From Chrysiogenales bacterium (GTDB taxonomy: Bacteria > Acidobacteriota > Aminicenantia > UBA2199): 15,010 bases of DNA. Shown here piece after piece: positions 7,358 to 14,376 of this stretch. The DNA is taken from the NCBI GenBank assembly GCA_004525465.1, contig SPCN01000026.1, positions 1-15,010 of the forward strand, read 5' to 3'. Below the pieces are notes generated by a model. The model did no database searches. It had not been told where the DNA came from and saw only the letters and a list, made by a program, of their open reading frames with translations. The position numbers were made by a program, and so were the translations under genes. Numbering within the stretch: the first letter of the stretch is position 1; each line of letters opens with the position of its first letter.

Positions 7358-10300
7358 CGCGGCCGCCGATCAGCTTGTTGACCTGGTAGGACAATTGCTC
7401 CATCTTGAATGGCTTGGGAATGAAGTGGCTGATCTTGCTCTTGAAGATCTCCGTTTCCAGGTATTCCCTGCCATAGCCGCTGGCGATCAGGATCTTGATT
7501 TCCGGTCGAAGCTCTTTCAGGATATGAAATACTTTTTCTCCGGATATGCCCGGCATTTCAATGTCCAGGATGACCAACGTTATTTCAGTGCTGTTTTTCT
7601 TGAATATTTCGATGCCCTCAGTGCCGTTGGCGGCGGTCAGGCATTTCAAGCCCAGGGTTTTGAGCATGTCATGGCCGATTTCCCGCACCACCTCCTCGTC
7701 ATCGATGAGCAGCACCATGCCTTCGAGAGGGGCCGCCGGCTCTGTTTCTTCCTGGACAATGGGCTGGAACATCTCTTTGGCAATAACGGGCAGCAATATT
7801 TTAAAAAGGGTGCCGCGGCCGGTCTGGGAATCTACATCGATCTGACCGTTGTAGTCGCGGATGATCTCCCGAACAATAGCCAAACCCAATCCGGTGCCCC
7901 GACCCTGGCCCTTGGTAGTGAAAAACGGCTCGAAGATTTTGTTGAGGTTCTCCTGGCTGATGCCGCTGCCATTGTCGCTGATTTCGATCAGGGCATATTG
8001 TCCGTCCAGCAGGTTGCTCTGGTTGCTGATGTCGACCAGATCGGTTTTGATGCGCAGGATGGGTTGCTGAACATTTTCCAGGGCATCCCGGGCATTGATG
8101 ATCAGATTGATCAGGACCTGAGAAATTTTGGTTTTGTCGGCCCGGAGCAGTATCTGGCTCTGATACAGCTGAATGTCCAGGTTGAGCACTTTCAGGTTCA
8201 TGGCCAGGAAATCCAGCGATTCCTTGATCAGGTCATTGAGATTGATGATCTCCTTTTCAGCCATTTTTTTACGCGAAAAGTTCAACAGCTGGTTGATCAG
8301 GGTGGAAGCCCTTTCGCTGGAATTAATGATCGTGGTGACGTATTTTTTCACCTTAGGATTGTCGGCGATTTTTTTTTCAAGCAGTGAGGCGTAGCCCATG
8401 ATGCCGCTCAAAAGGTTGTTGAAGTCGTGAATGATATGGCTGGTCAATAAGCCCAGTGATTCCATTTTTTGGGCCTGCAGCAACGAGGACTCGAGTTTTT
8501 TCAGCGCTGACACGTCTTCGATGTGAATGACCACGCCGTTCTGCTCGGCGGTAACGGGGTAAAGTGTCAAGTTGGCAATTTTAAAATCCTCTTCACCGAT
8601 GAATACCTTTTCATCATTGAGGTAAATGGTTTTTTTCAGGATCATGATCTCGTTGATGATGTCCTTGTACTTATCGAACAGAGGCAAAAGCGTGTAGAGG
8701 TTTTTGCCGAAAGCGTTGGCGAATGTGACATTGAGGATTTTCTCGGCCGACTGGTTCCAGGTAGTGATCAGGCCGTGGTTGTTGATGGAGATTACCGCGT
8801 AGGGACTGGCGTTGATCAGTTTTTGCATGAACCCTTGTAATGACCTTAGCTGGGCAGTCAGGCTGCGCCATTCCGAAATGTCACGCAGCAGGATAATGCC
8901 GCCGATTATGATGTTGCCGCTTTTCAGAGGCTCAATGATCAGGTCCACGTAATTTTCTTCTTCCAGGATGGGATTGACGGTGTTGATGCGGTGGAAGCTG
9001 TTGCCTCCTTCAAGCACATTGCGCACCAATTCATCGAAGCCGCTTTCAATTGAATTCCTGGTCACTATAGAATTGAGGTTTTGGCCGATGATACTTACCC
9101 CGGAGGCTTTGATCAGGTCGCGGGCCCTGGTGTTGATGAAGGTGATGCGCAGTCTGCGGTCCACGATGATGATCATTTCCGGAATCGATTGAAAAATCTG
9201 CCGCGAGAACAGGATCTGGTTTTTCAGGTTCATCTCGGCTTTTTTGCGTTTGCTGATATCGTCGATCACCGCCAGGTAACCGCTGATCCGGTTGTTGAAA
9301 TCCCTGATCTGGGAAAGGGACACGACAATGTCGATCTTTTCTCCGGTCTTCAAAGTCAGTGTGGTTTCCTGGCCAAGGGCTTGCTCGTTTTCCTTTAGTT
9401 CGGCAGCGAGAGTGCGCCTGAATTTTTTTTCCAAATAATCACCGATGCGCAGCTTGGCGATCTCCTGATTGTCCATCTTGAATATTTTCAGTCCGTACTC
9501 GTTCATGGAAATGGGACGCATGCGTGCATTCAGGGTGATCACAATCGACTGGGTGGTCCGCATCATTTTTTCCAGGTACTCCCTGGCTTCATTGGTTTCG
9601 CTTATTTTATTCTGCAGCTGGGAGAAAACATTTTCGATGTTGGTGAAGACTTTGCCGATTTCATTGAAAAGCTGCGAGCGGTGCCATAGGCCGCGGCTGT
9701 TTCCCGTCTGCTGGAAAAAGAGCAAGTTGTCGTTGATCTGAGTCAGCGGTTTTAACAGCGACGCTCTCAGGAAAAAAAACAGTAAGACCATGAATACCAG
9801 CAGGACCAAGGCGTTTAATGTGTAAAAGGTTATAGCGCCTTTACGGATATTAGCGAACAGTTTTGCAGAGCTGAGGGAGAATACGTAATGCCAGCCGGTA
9901 CTTTTTTGCCTATAGACAAAAACCATTTCCTGTTCGTTGTCAAAGCGGAACAACTTTTCAGAAAAAGGCCCCGCTTTAAGGGCGGCAAGGATCTGCCGGG
10001 TTTTTTTATCGCGGATCATGGAATTGAAATCAAACTTTTGGCCCCGGTTAAAATCAGTTCTTTTGTAAAGGGGAATGAGTTCAGGGTGAATGATCACTTG
10101 CAGGGAGTCGTCCGTGATGAACAGGTTTGCGCCGGAGTAATATTTGTCGGTTTGCACCAATTCGAGCAGTTGTTCGATCGGAATGTCATGACCGATAATG
10201 CCCTGGAACCGGCCGGAACTATAAATCGGCATTACCAGGCTGGTTATCCATTTTTTCCAGATGTTATCATAATGCAGGTCGGAAATTTTGACTTCTTTTT

Positions 10301-10850
10301 CCGGATTCGTTTCCGGAACGCCGAGTGTATAAACCGCGTCTTTGCTGAAATCGTAGTTTTTGGCTATTTCCAAGGCGCGTAGCGGCGGGGAAACAGCCAG
10401 CCAATTGTCCTTGGAAATGAAGTAGGTGCTGAATACGGAGGGTTTCAAGGAGGTCAGATAATATTGTATCAGAGGCAGGCCGGCGGCGATCGTCTCGGCC
10501 TGGGTCGGAAAATCCGCGCTGTTGGGGGTGTATATTCCCAGGGCTGTTTCCCCCAGAGCGATTTGCAAGCGGGATTGCCGCAGTGGCCGGGAATCATTTG
10601 CCGATGAATCCGCCGGCCGGGCCAGCAGCTTGGTGAAAATGAGCGCCGTCTGCCGGGCGGTCCGTTTTTTTTCAATCCAAAAATTATTCTCATGCTGCAG
10701 GATATTGTTGAAAATCCTCCGGCCGTTTTCTTTGAAATCCTTGTTCAACCAATGATTGAAAAGTGAATCATGGCACCAGTATTGTATGGAGACAATCACA
10801 ATAAAACAGATAAGCAGAATGACGAAAAGCTTCAGGGATAGTTTTTTCAT
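7350..10850 (-). CDS. Membrane-bound hybrid sensor histidine kinase with periplasmic sensor, three PAS domains and a C-terminal receiver
   Basis: 1166 residues. TM1 at about 5-23 and TM2 at about 339-362 enclose a roughly 310-residue periplasmic part that resembles a double Cache (dCache) sensor, followed by a HAMP-like linker. Three PAS domains follow (about 424-535, 545-660, 670-790), then HisKA with phospho-acceptor His808 in HIIHDFNNLL, HATPase_c with N-box Asn919, DNGSG at 959-963 and GTGLGL, and a receiver with acidic pair Asp1050/Asp1051, phospho-acceptor Asp1096 in LDIEMPG and Lys1146. All signalling residues are intact. There is no DNA-binding or enzymatic output domain after the receiver, so the signal must leave by phosphotransfer to a partner not seen in this window. 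The ATG at 10850 is chosen; a TTG one codon earlier is possible, and no clear ribosome site precedes either. It lies 27 bp after the small membrane protein gene and overlaps the TIM-barrel gene. The ligand is unknown; dCache sensors usually bind small metabolites. Confidence 0.92.
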   Translation of the reverse strand: MKKLSLKLFVILLICFIVIVSIQYWCHDSLFNHWLNKDFKENGRRIFNNILQHENNFWIEKKRTARQTALIFTKLLARPADSSANDSRPLRQSRLQIALGETALGIYTPNSADFPTQAETIAAGLPLIQYYLTSLKPSVFSTYFISKDNWLAVSPPLRALEIAKNYDFSKDAVYTLGVPETNPEKEVKISDLHYDNIWKKWITSLVMPIYSSGRFQGIIGHDIPIEQLLELVQTDKYYSGANLFITDDSLQVIIHPELIPLYKRTDFNRGQKFDFNSMIRDKKTRQILAALKAGPFSEKLFRFDNEQEMVFVYRQKSTGWHYVFSLSSAKLFANIRKGAITFYTLNALVLLVFMVLLFFFLRASLLKPLTQINDNLLFFQQTGNSRGLWHRSQLFNEIGKVFTNIENVFSQLQNKISETNEAREYLEKMMRTTQSIVITLNARMRPISMNEYGLKIFKMDNQEIAKLRIGDYLEKKFRRTLAAELKENEQALGQETTLTLKTGEKIDIVVSLSQIRDFNNRISGYLAVIDDISKRKKAEMNLKNQILFSRQIFQSIPEMIIIVDRRLRITFINTRARDLIKASGVSIIGQNLNSIVTRNSIESGFDELVRNVLEGGNSFHRINTVNPILEEENYVDLIIEPLKSGNIIIGGIILLRDISEWRSLTAQLRSLQGFMQKLINASPYAVISINNHGLITTWNQSAEKILNVTFANAFGKNLYTLLPLFDKYKDIINEIMILKKTIYLNDEKVFIGEEDFKIANLTLYPVTAEQNGVVIHIEDVSALKKLESSLLQAQKMESLGLLTSHIIHDFNNLLSGIMGYASLLEKKIADNPKVKKYVTTIINSSERASTLINQLLNFSRKKMAEKEIINLNDLIKESLDFLAMNLKVLNLDIQLYQSQILLRADKTKISQVLINLIINARDALENVQQPILRIKTDLVDISNQSNLLDGQYALIEISDNGSGISQENLNKIFEPFFTTKGQGRGTGLGLAIVREIIRDYNGQIDVDSQTGRGTLFKILLPVIAKEMFQPIVQEETEPAAPLEGMVLLIDDEEVVREIGHDMLKTLGLKCLTAANGTEGIEIFKKNSTEITLVILDIEMPGISGEKVFHILKELRPEIKILIASGYGREYLETEIFKSKISHFIPKPFKMEQLSYQVNKLIGGRDV

Positions 10851-10877
10851 CAATGCTGTATTCGAAGAATCGACATT

Positions 10878-11477
10878 TTATTTGCTTTCCGCTTGATCCT
10901 GATAAATAATTTTTATGCCGGAGATTTTTTTCTGGATCGGGAAAACTCCCAGCAGGACCTGGCCTGAGCTCTTGGTTTTGGCGTAAATCTTTACTATGAC
11001 GGGTTTCCAGTTGGCCATATTTTTAATAAATGCCGGCTTGGAGGTTGCCCGATAGCCCCAGGACCCCCTGACAAAAATCTCATCGCTGACCTGGTTAGGC
11101 AACAGGGGCTTTTTTACCGCATCGACGTAGCCGTCGCCCAGGGTCTCGCCGCTCTCCTCGAATTGGAAGATACAGTTGAAACCTACATATTGCAGAGGGC
11201 GCTTGCCGGTGTTCTTGATCTTAAATGTGAATGACGGCACGATGGTCGCTTCGTCGGGCCTGACCTTTTTGTCGACCCAGATGGAATCATGCCAGACGAT
11301 TTGAATGGATTCTGCCACTTCCTTGTCGCTCATGGTATCCTGGATCACGGTTTTATAGAACAAGAGAACCAGGGCCAGTCCGATGAAAAAAATCAGCAGG
11401 GAGGCCCAAAATTTGGTTCGCTTGTAAAAAGGGACTTTTTCAGTGATTTCTTTGAACAAATCGTTGTTTTCGCTCAT
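10878..11477 (-). CDS. Membrane-anchored protein of unknown function
   Basis: 199 residues: a short charged cytoplasmic N terminus, one transmembrane segment at about 23-43, then an approximately 150-residue predicted extracytoplasmic domain rich in beta-type alternation. Segments such as FTFKIKNTGKRPLQYVGF resemble the Ig-like folds that carry conserved 'NTG/D' turns in bacterial surface domains (FxLYD/DUF-type), but I do not recognise a specific family. There is no cysteine at a lipobox and no catalytic motif. The start at 11477 is set by AAGGAGA at 11483-11489; a longer frame from 11516 would read through this site and the promoter-like -10. It is the first gene of a likely three-gene unit with the hybrid sensor kinase and the TIM-barrel protein, so a role in sensing or in presenting the kinase's ligand is possible, but this rests on position alone. 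Confidence 0.75.
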   Translation of the reverse strand: MSENNDLFKEITEKVPFYKRTKFWASLLIFFIGLALVLLFYKTVIQDTMSDKEVAESIQIVWHDSIWVDKKVRPDEATIVPSFTFKIKNTGKRPLQYVGFNCIFQFEESGETLGDGYVDAVKKPLLPNQVSDEIFVRGSWGYRATSKPAFIKNMANWKPVIVKIYAKTKSSGQVLLGVFPIQKKISGIKIIYQDQAESK

Positions 11478-11482
11478 AAATA

Positions 11483-11489
11483 TCTCCTT
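11483..11489 (-). promoter_or_regulatory. Ribosome binding site fixing the start of the membrane-anchored protein
   Basis: On the minus strand this reads AAGGAGA, 5 bases before the ATG at 11477. It excludes the longer in-frame start at 11516 as the main start. Confidence 0.7.
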
Positions 11490-11495
11490 TTCATT

Positions 11496-11524
11496 TATAT
11501 ATATCATTTGGATCAATAATTCAA
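11496..11524 (-). promoter_or_regulatory. Candidate sigma-70-type promoter for the membrane protein/sensor kinase/TIM-barrel unit
   Basis: Minus strand: TTGAAT (11524-11519), a 17-base spacer, then TATATA (11501-11496). It sits between the gdhA terminator and the ribosome site of the first gene, which is where a promoter is needed. The implied 5' leader is very short. Assigned by pattern only. Confidence 0.4.
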
Positions 11525-11540
11525 GCCGGAATAATATTGC

Positions 11541-11575
11541 AAAAAAAAAGGGGAGTTTTATGCAAACTCCCCTTT
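11541..11575 (-). terminator. Rho-independent terminator of gdhA
   Basis: A perfect 12-bp stem (11564-11575 paired with 11547-11558, core GGGGAG/CTCCCC) with a 5-base loop, followed on the minus strand by a T-run (the complement of the A-run from 11541). It lies about 20 bases after the gdhA stop and insulates gdhA from the next minus-strand unit. In the plus direction no T-run follows directly. Confidence 0.92.
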
Positions 11576-11592
11576 ATAAAAAAAAGTTTAGA

Positions 11593-12948
11593 TCAAACGA
11601 TGCCGTAAGCGAGCATGGCCTTGGCGACCTTGATAAAACCGGCAATGTTGGCGCCCATCAGATAGTCGCCCTTGCTGCCGTATTTTTCGGCGGCTTCGAG
11701 GCACTGCTTGTGGATGTCCTTCATGATTCTTTGCAGGTTCTGGTCGACCTGTTCGCGGCTCCAGTAAAAGCGCTGGCTCTGCTGCGCCATTTCCAGGCCG
11801 GAGACGGCTACGCCGCCGGCGTTGGCCGCTTTGGCCGGGCCATAAAGCACATTGTTGCCTTGGTAGACCTTGATGGCGGCCAGATTGGAAGGCATGTTGG
11901 CCCCTTCGGAAACGCAGAAACAGCCGTTCTTGACCATGGCCTGGGCGTGCTCTTCGTCGATTTCGTTCTGGGTGGCCGAGGGAAAAGCCACATCGATTTT
12001 GAGGCCGTCTTTGATCACGTCCCAGACGCTTTTGCCTTCATAATACTTGGCCTTGGCATGTTTGCCCAGATAATCTTTGATGCGGGCGCGCTGGACTTCC
12101 TTCAGGTTGATGACTTCGGCCAGCTTGCCGGCGTCAATGCCCTCTTCGTCGACGATGGTGCCGTTGGAGTCGGATAGGGTGATCACCTTGCCGCCCAGCT
12201 GGTTGATCTTCTGGGTGGTGTACTGAGCGACATTTCCCGAGCCACTGACCGCGCAGCGCAGGCCTTTGAAATCCTTGCCCCGGGTGGCCAGCATTTCGGC
12301 GGCGAAATAGACCGCGCCGTAGCCAGTGGCTTCGGGCCGGATCAGGCTGCCGCCGTACTCCAGGGCCCGGCCGGTCAAAACGCCTGTATGTTCATTACGG
12401 ATTTTCTTGTAGTAGCCGTACATAAAGCCGATCTCGCGGCCGCCGACCCCGATGTCTCCGGCGGGGACGTCCACGTCAGCGCCGATGTAACGATACAACT
12501 CGCGCATGAAAGCTTGGCAGAAACGCATGACTTCATTGTTTGATTTGCCCTTGGGATCGAAATCACAACCGCCTTTGCCGCCGCCCATGGGCAGGGTCGT
12601 CAGCGCATTCTTGAAGATCTGCTCAAAGCCGAGAAACTTGATGATGCCCAGGTTGACCGAGGGGTGGAAGCGCAAACCGCCCTTGTAGGGTCCGATGGCG
12701 TTATTGAACTGGACGCGGAAGCCCTTGTTGACATGAACCTCACCCTTGTCATCCATCCAGGGGACGCGAAAGAGGATGGCCCGGTCCGGTTCAACAATGC
12801 GTTCGTAAATTTTGGCTTTGACGAATTCGGGATGTTTCTGGACAGTGGGTTCCAGCGTTTCCAGAACCTCCTTGACCGCTTGGTGGAATTCGGGCTCACC
12901 AGGGTTTTTGCTTTTGACTTTTTCAATGAGTTCTTTGATTACTGACAT
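11593..12948 (-). CDS. gdhA: Glutamate dehydrogenase, hexameric class I, probably NADP-dependent
   Basis: 451 residues, close to the 447 of the E. coli enzyme. It catalyses the reversible amination of 2-oxoglutarate with ammonia and NAD(P)H to give glutamate, in the cytoplasm. Motifs: GPYKGGLRFHPSV at 86-98 with Lys89, LPMGGGKGG at 119-127 with catalytic Lys125, VPAGDIGVG with catalytic Asp165, RPEATGYG at 204-211, and the dinucleotide-binding GSGNVA at 236-241. The Asp-Ser pair in ITLSDSNG at the end of the second Rossmann strand resembles NADP-linked enzymes, so NADP preference is inferred and not certain. The start has AAGGAGAT at the right distance. The gene is monocistronic, with a promoter-like sequence upstream and a strong terminator downstream, and it is divergent from the plsC operon. 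Family and symbol are secure. Confidence 0.96.
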   Translation of the reverse strand: MSVIKELIEKVKSKNPGEPEFHQAVKEVLETLEPTVQKHPEFVKAKIYERIVEPDRAILFRVPWMDDKGEVHVNKGFRVQFNNAIGPYKGGLRFHPSVNLGIIKFLGFEQIFKNALTTLPMGGGKGGCDFDPKGKSNNEVMRFCQAFMRELYRYIGADVDVPAGDIGVGGREIGFMYGYYKKIRNEHTGVLTGRALEYGGSLIRPEATGYGAVYFAAEMLATRGKDFKGLRCAVSGSGNVAQYTTQKINQLGGKVITLSDSNGTIVDEEGIDAGKLAEVINLKEVQRARIKDYLGKHAKAKYYEGKSVWDVIKDGLKIDVAFPSATQNEIDEEHAQAMVKNGCFCVSEGANMPSNLAAIKVYQGNNVLYGPAKAANAGGVAVSGLEMAQQSQRFYWSREQVDQNLQRIMKDIHKQCLEAAEKYGSKGDYLMGANIAGFIKVAKAMLAYGIV

Positions 12949-13015
12949 CTTTTATCTCCTTAAAAAAAATTTGACAAGCCGTTATTTGCTTTCATGGATT
13001 TTTGAATTGAAATTT

Positions 13016-13045
13016 ATAATTAACAAAAATGGCAGGGAATGTCAA
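13016..13045 (-). promoter_or_regulatory. Candidate promoter for gdhA
   Basis: Minus strand: consensus TTGACA (13045-13040), an 18-base spacer, then AATTAT (13021-13016) in an AT-rich tract. The leader to the gdhA start would be about 60 bases. The -35 box faces the plus-strand TTGACA of the divergent gene across a 9-base gap. Confidence 0.45.
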
Positions 13046-13054
13046 TTGATTTCC

Positions 13055-13083
13055 TTGACAAACCGCGGAAAAAAATTTATTAA
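13055..13083 (+). promoter_or_regulatory. Candidate promoter for the plsC operon
   Basis: TTGACA at 13055-13060, a 17-base spacer, then TATTAA at 13078-13083. The -10 box ends on the first base of the ATG at 13083, so a transcript from here would begin near 13090, close to the second in-frame ATG at 13092. Either the promoter or the first ATG is not used. Confidence 0.4.
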
Positions 13084-13811
13084 TGGTAAGCATGCGACTG
13101 TCTAGAAACATCCTGGCTTTTCTAATTGCTTTTTTGCTCATTGTATTCAGTTTTATCCCGGTTTTGATCGTTTCCGGTCTTTTTAAACACAAAAAATTCC
13201 TTTTTTCTCAATCCCGCCTGGTCATCAAAACAACCCTTACACTTTTCGGCGTGCACGTAAAGGTCCGGGGTCTGGCTGCCGTTGATTTCTCGGTTCCCCA
13301 GGTCGTGATCTGCAACCACCTGTCGAATCTGGACGGCCCGCTACTGGTCAGTGTCCTGCCGGTCAACCCGCGGGTGCTGATCAAGGCCGAGGCCCGTAAA
13401 ATACCCTTGGTCGGCTGGGTCATGAAACTGGCCGATTTTGTATTCGTCGACCGCTCCAGCCTGCAGCGCCGCCAGGAAGCCCTGGCCGCAGCAATCGAAA
13501 AAGTAAAAAAAATGTGCTATTCTTTTCTTGTTTTTCCTGAAGGCACGCGCAGCAAAGACGGCAGGATGCGGGATTTTAAAAAAGGAAGTTTTCTGATCGC
13601 CCTGCGGGCCGGCGTGCCGGTTTTGCCGGTGAAAATTTCAGGTACCCATCAGTTGATGCCGCCGGGTCGAAAAACCGTCGGCGCGGGCACGGTTGAGATC
13701 GAATTTTTTCCGCGCCAGGAATTGAAGAACATCGCGGAAAGTGAATTGGCGGAATTCATAAAAAAACTGCAGCAAAAATTTTATGCGGATAAAAACCATG
13801 AAAATCATTGA
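13083..13811 (+). CDS. plsC: 1-acyl-sn-glycerol-3-phosphate acyltransferase (PlsC family)
   Basis: Inner-membrane enzyme (242 residues) that transfers a fatty acyl group to the sn-2 position of lysophosphatidic acid to give phosphatidic acid, the second acylation in phospholipid synthesis. A hydrophobic anchor lies at about 9-34. The catalytic H(X)4D is His79-Asp84 in NHLSNLD. Block II-like residues are at KAEARKIPLVGW (101-112), the substrate-binding FPEGTRS is at 151-157, and the last motif is near VKISGTH. All key residues are present and the length is typical. The start is uncertain: ATG at 13083 or ATG at 13092 (giving the Arg-rich start MRLSRN), neither with a clear Shine-Dalgarno. It is first in a likely operon with the SIS isomerase (14-base overlap) and an aminotransferase. 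Related acyltransferases acting on other lipids share these motifs, so exact acceptor specificity is inferred. Confidence 0.88.
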   Translation: MVSMRLSRNILAFLIAFLLIVFSFIPVLIVSGLFKHKKFLFSQSRLVIKTTLTLFGVHVKVRGLAAVDFSVPQVVICNHLSNLDGPLLVSVLPVNPRVLIKAEARKIPLVGWVMKLADFVFVDRSSLQRRQEALAAAIEKVKKMCYSFLVFPEGTRSKDGRMRDFKKGSFLIALRAGVPVLPVKISGTHQLMPPGRKTVGAGTVEIEFFPRQELKNIAESELAEFIKKLQQKFYADKNHENH

Positions 13812-14376
13812 TCCCGAAAAAATTCAACGCCGCGCCCGCTTGCTGGCCGTCCTGAATGAAGATCCCCAGGTCGGACGCGCCATCGATCTGTTGGCCTCAG
13901 CCCTGCAAAAGGGAAGCAAGGTGCTGGTTTTCGGCAACGGCGGCTCGGCCACGCAGTCGTCTCACTTTGCCGCCGAGTTGGTCAATAAGTTTTATTTTCG
14001 GCGCCAGGCCCTGCCGGTCCTGGCTTTGAACGCCGACATGGCCAACGTGACCTCTATCGCCAACGATGAAGATTTTCAATTCATTTTTTCGCGGCAGCTG
14101 GAAGCATTCGGGAGCAAGGGCGATGTGGCCCTGGGCATCACCACCAGCGGCCGGTCGGCCAATGTCTTGCGGGCCCTGGCCAAGGCCCGGGAATTGGAAA
14201 TGCCGACCATCGCTTTGGCCGGGAGTCAGGTGGAACGCCTACGCCAGGTTCCCGTGGATGTGCTTATTGTTGTGGATGACCGGGACACACCGACAATCCA
14301 GGAAATGCACTTGTTCTTACTGCATGTTATGGCGGAAACGGTTGAAAAGAGACTATTTGGAGGAAAGCATGATTGA
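13798..14376 (+). CDS. gmhA: SIS-domain phosphoheptose isomerase (GmhA-like)
   Basis: 192 residues, the same length as E. coli GmhA, which converts sedoheptulose 7-phosphate to D-glycero-D-manno-heptose 7-phosphate for the LPS inner core. Visible features are GNGGSATQSSHFAAEL at 46-61, TTSGRSANV at 115-123, and DTPTIQEMHLFLLH near the end. Glu60 and His176 fall at the positions of the catalytic pair of E. coli GmhA (Glu65 and His180), supporting isomerase activity over the related non-catalytic DiaA. The ATG at 13798 is preferred over the in-frame ATG at 13783 because family proteins begin near this point; it overlaps plsC by 14 bases, with only a weak ribosome site. The rest of the heptose pathway (GmhB, HldE, HldD) is not in view. 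A GmhA homologue feeding an S-layer or capsule heptose is the main alternative. Confidence 0.85.
   Translation: MKIIDPEKIQRRARLLAVLNEDPQVGRAIDLLASALQKGSKVLVFGNGGSATQSSHFAAELVNKFYFRRQALPVLALNADMANVTSIANDEDFQFIFSRQLEAFGSKGDVALGITTSGRSANVLRALAKARELEMPTIALAGSQVERLRQVPVDVLIVVDDRDTPTIQEMHLFLLHVMAETVEKRLFGGKHD

Noticed and set aside
7047..8387. A 446-codon plus-strand open frame antisense to the hybrid kinase
   Set aside because: It lies wholly opposite conserved HisKA, HATPase and receiver coding sequence, shows no recognisable domain, and its reading is what the codon bias of the real gene produces on the other strand.
11443..12177. A 244-codon plus-strand frame through the gdhA terminator and the gdhA 3' half
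   Set aside because: It spans a strong minus-strand terminator and the conserved gdhA coding sequence, so it is a shadow frame.
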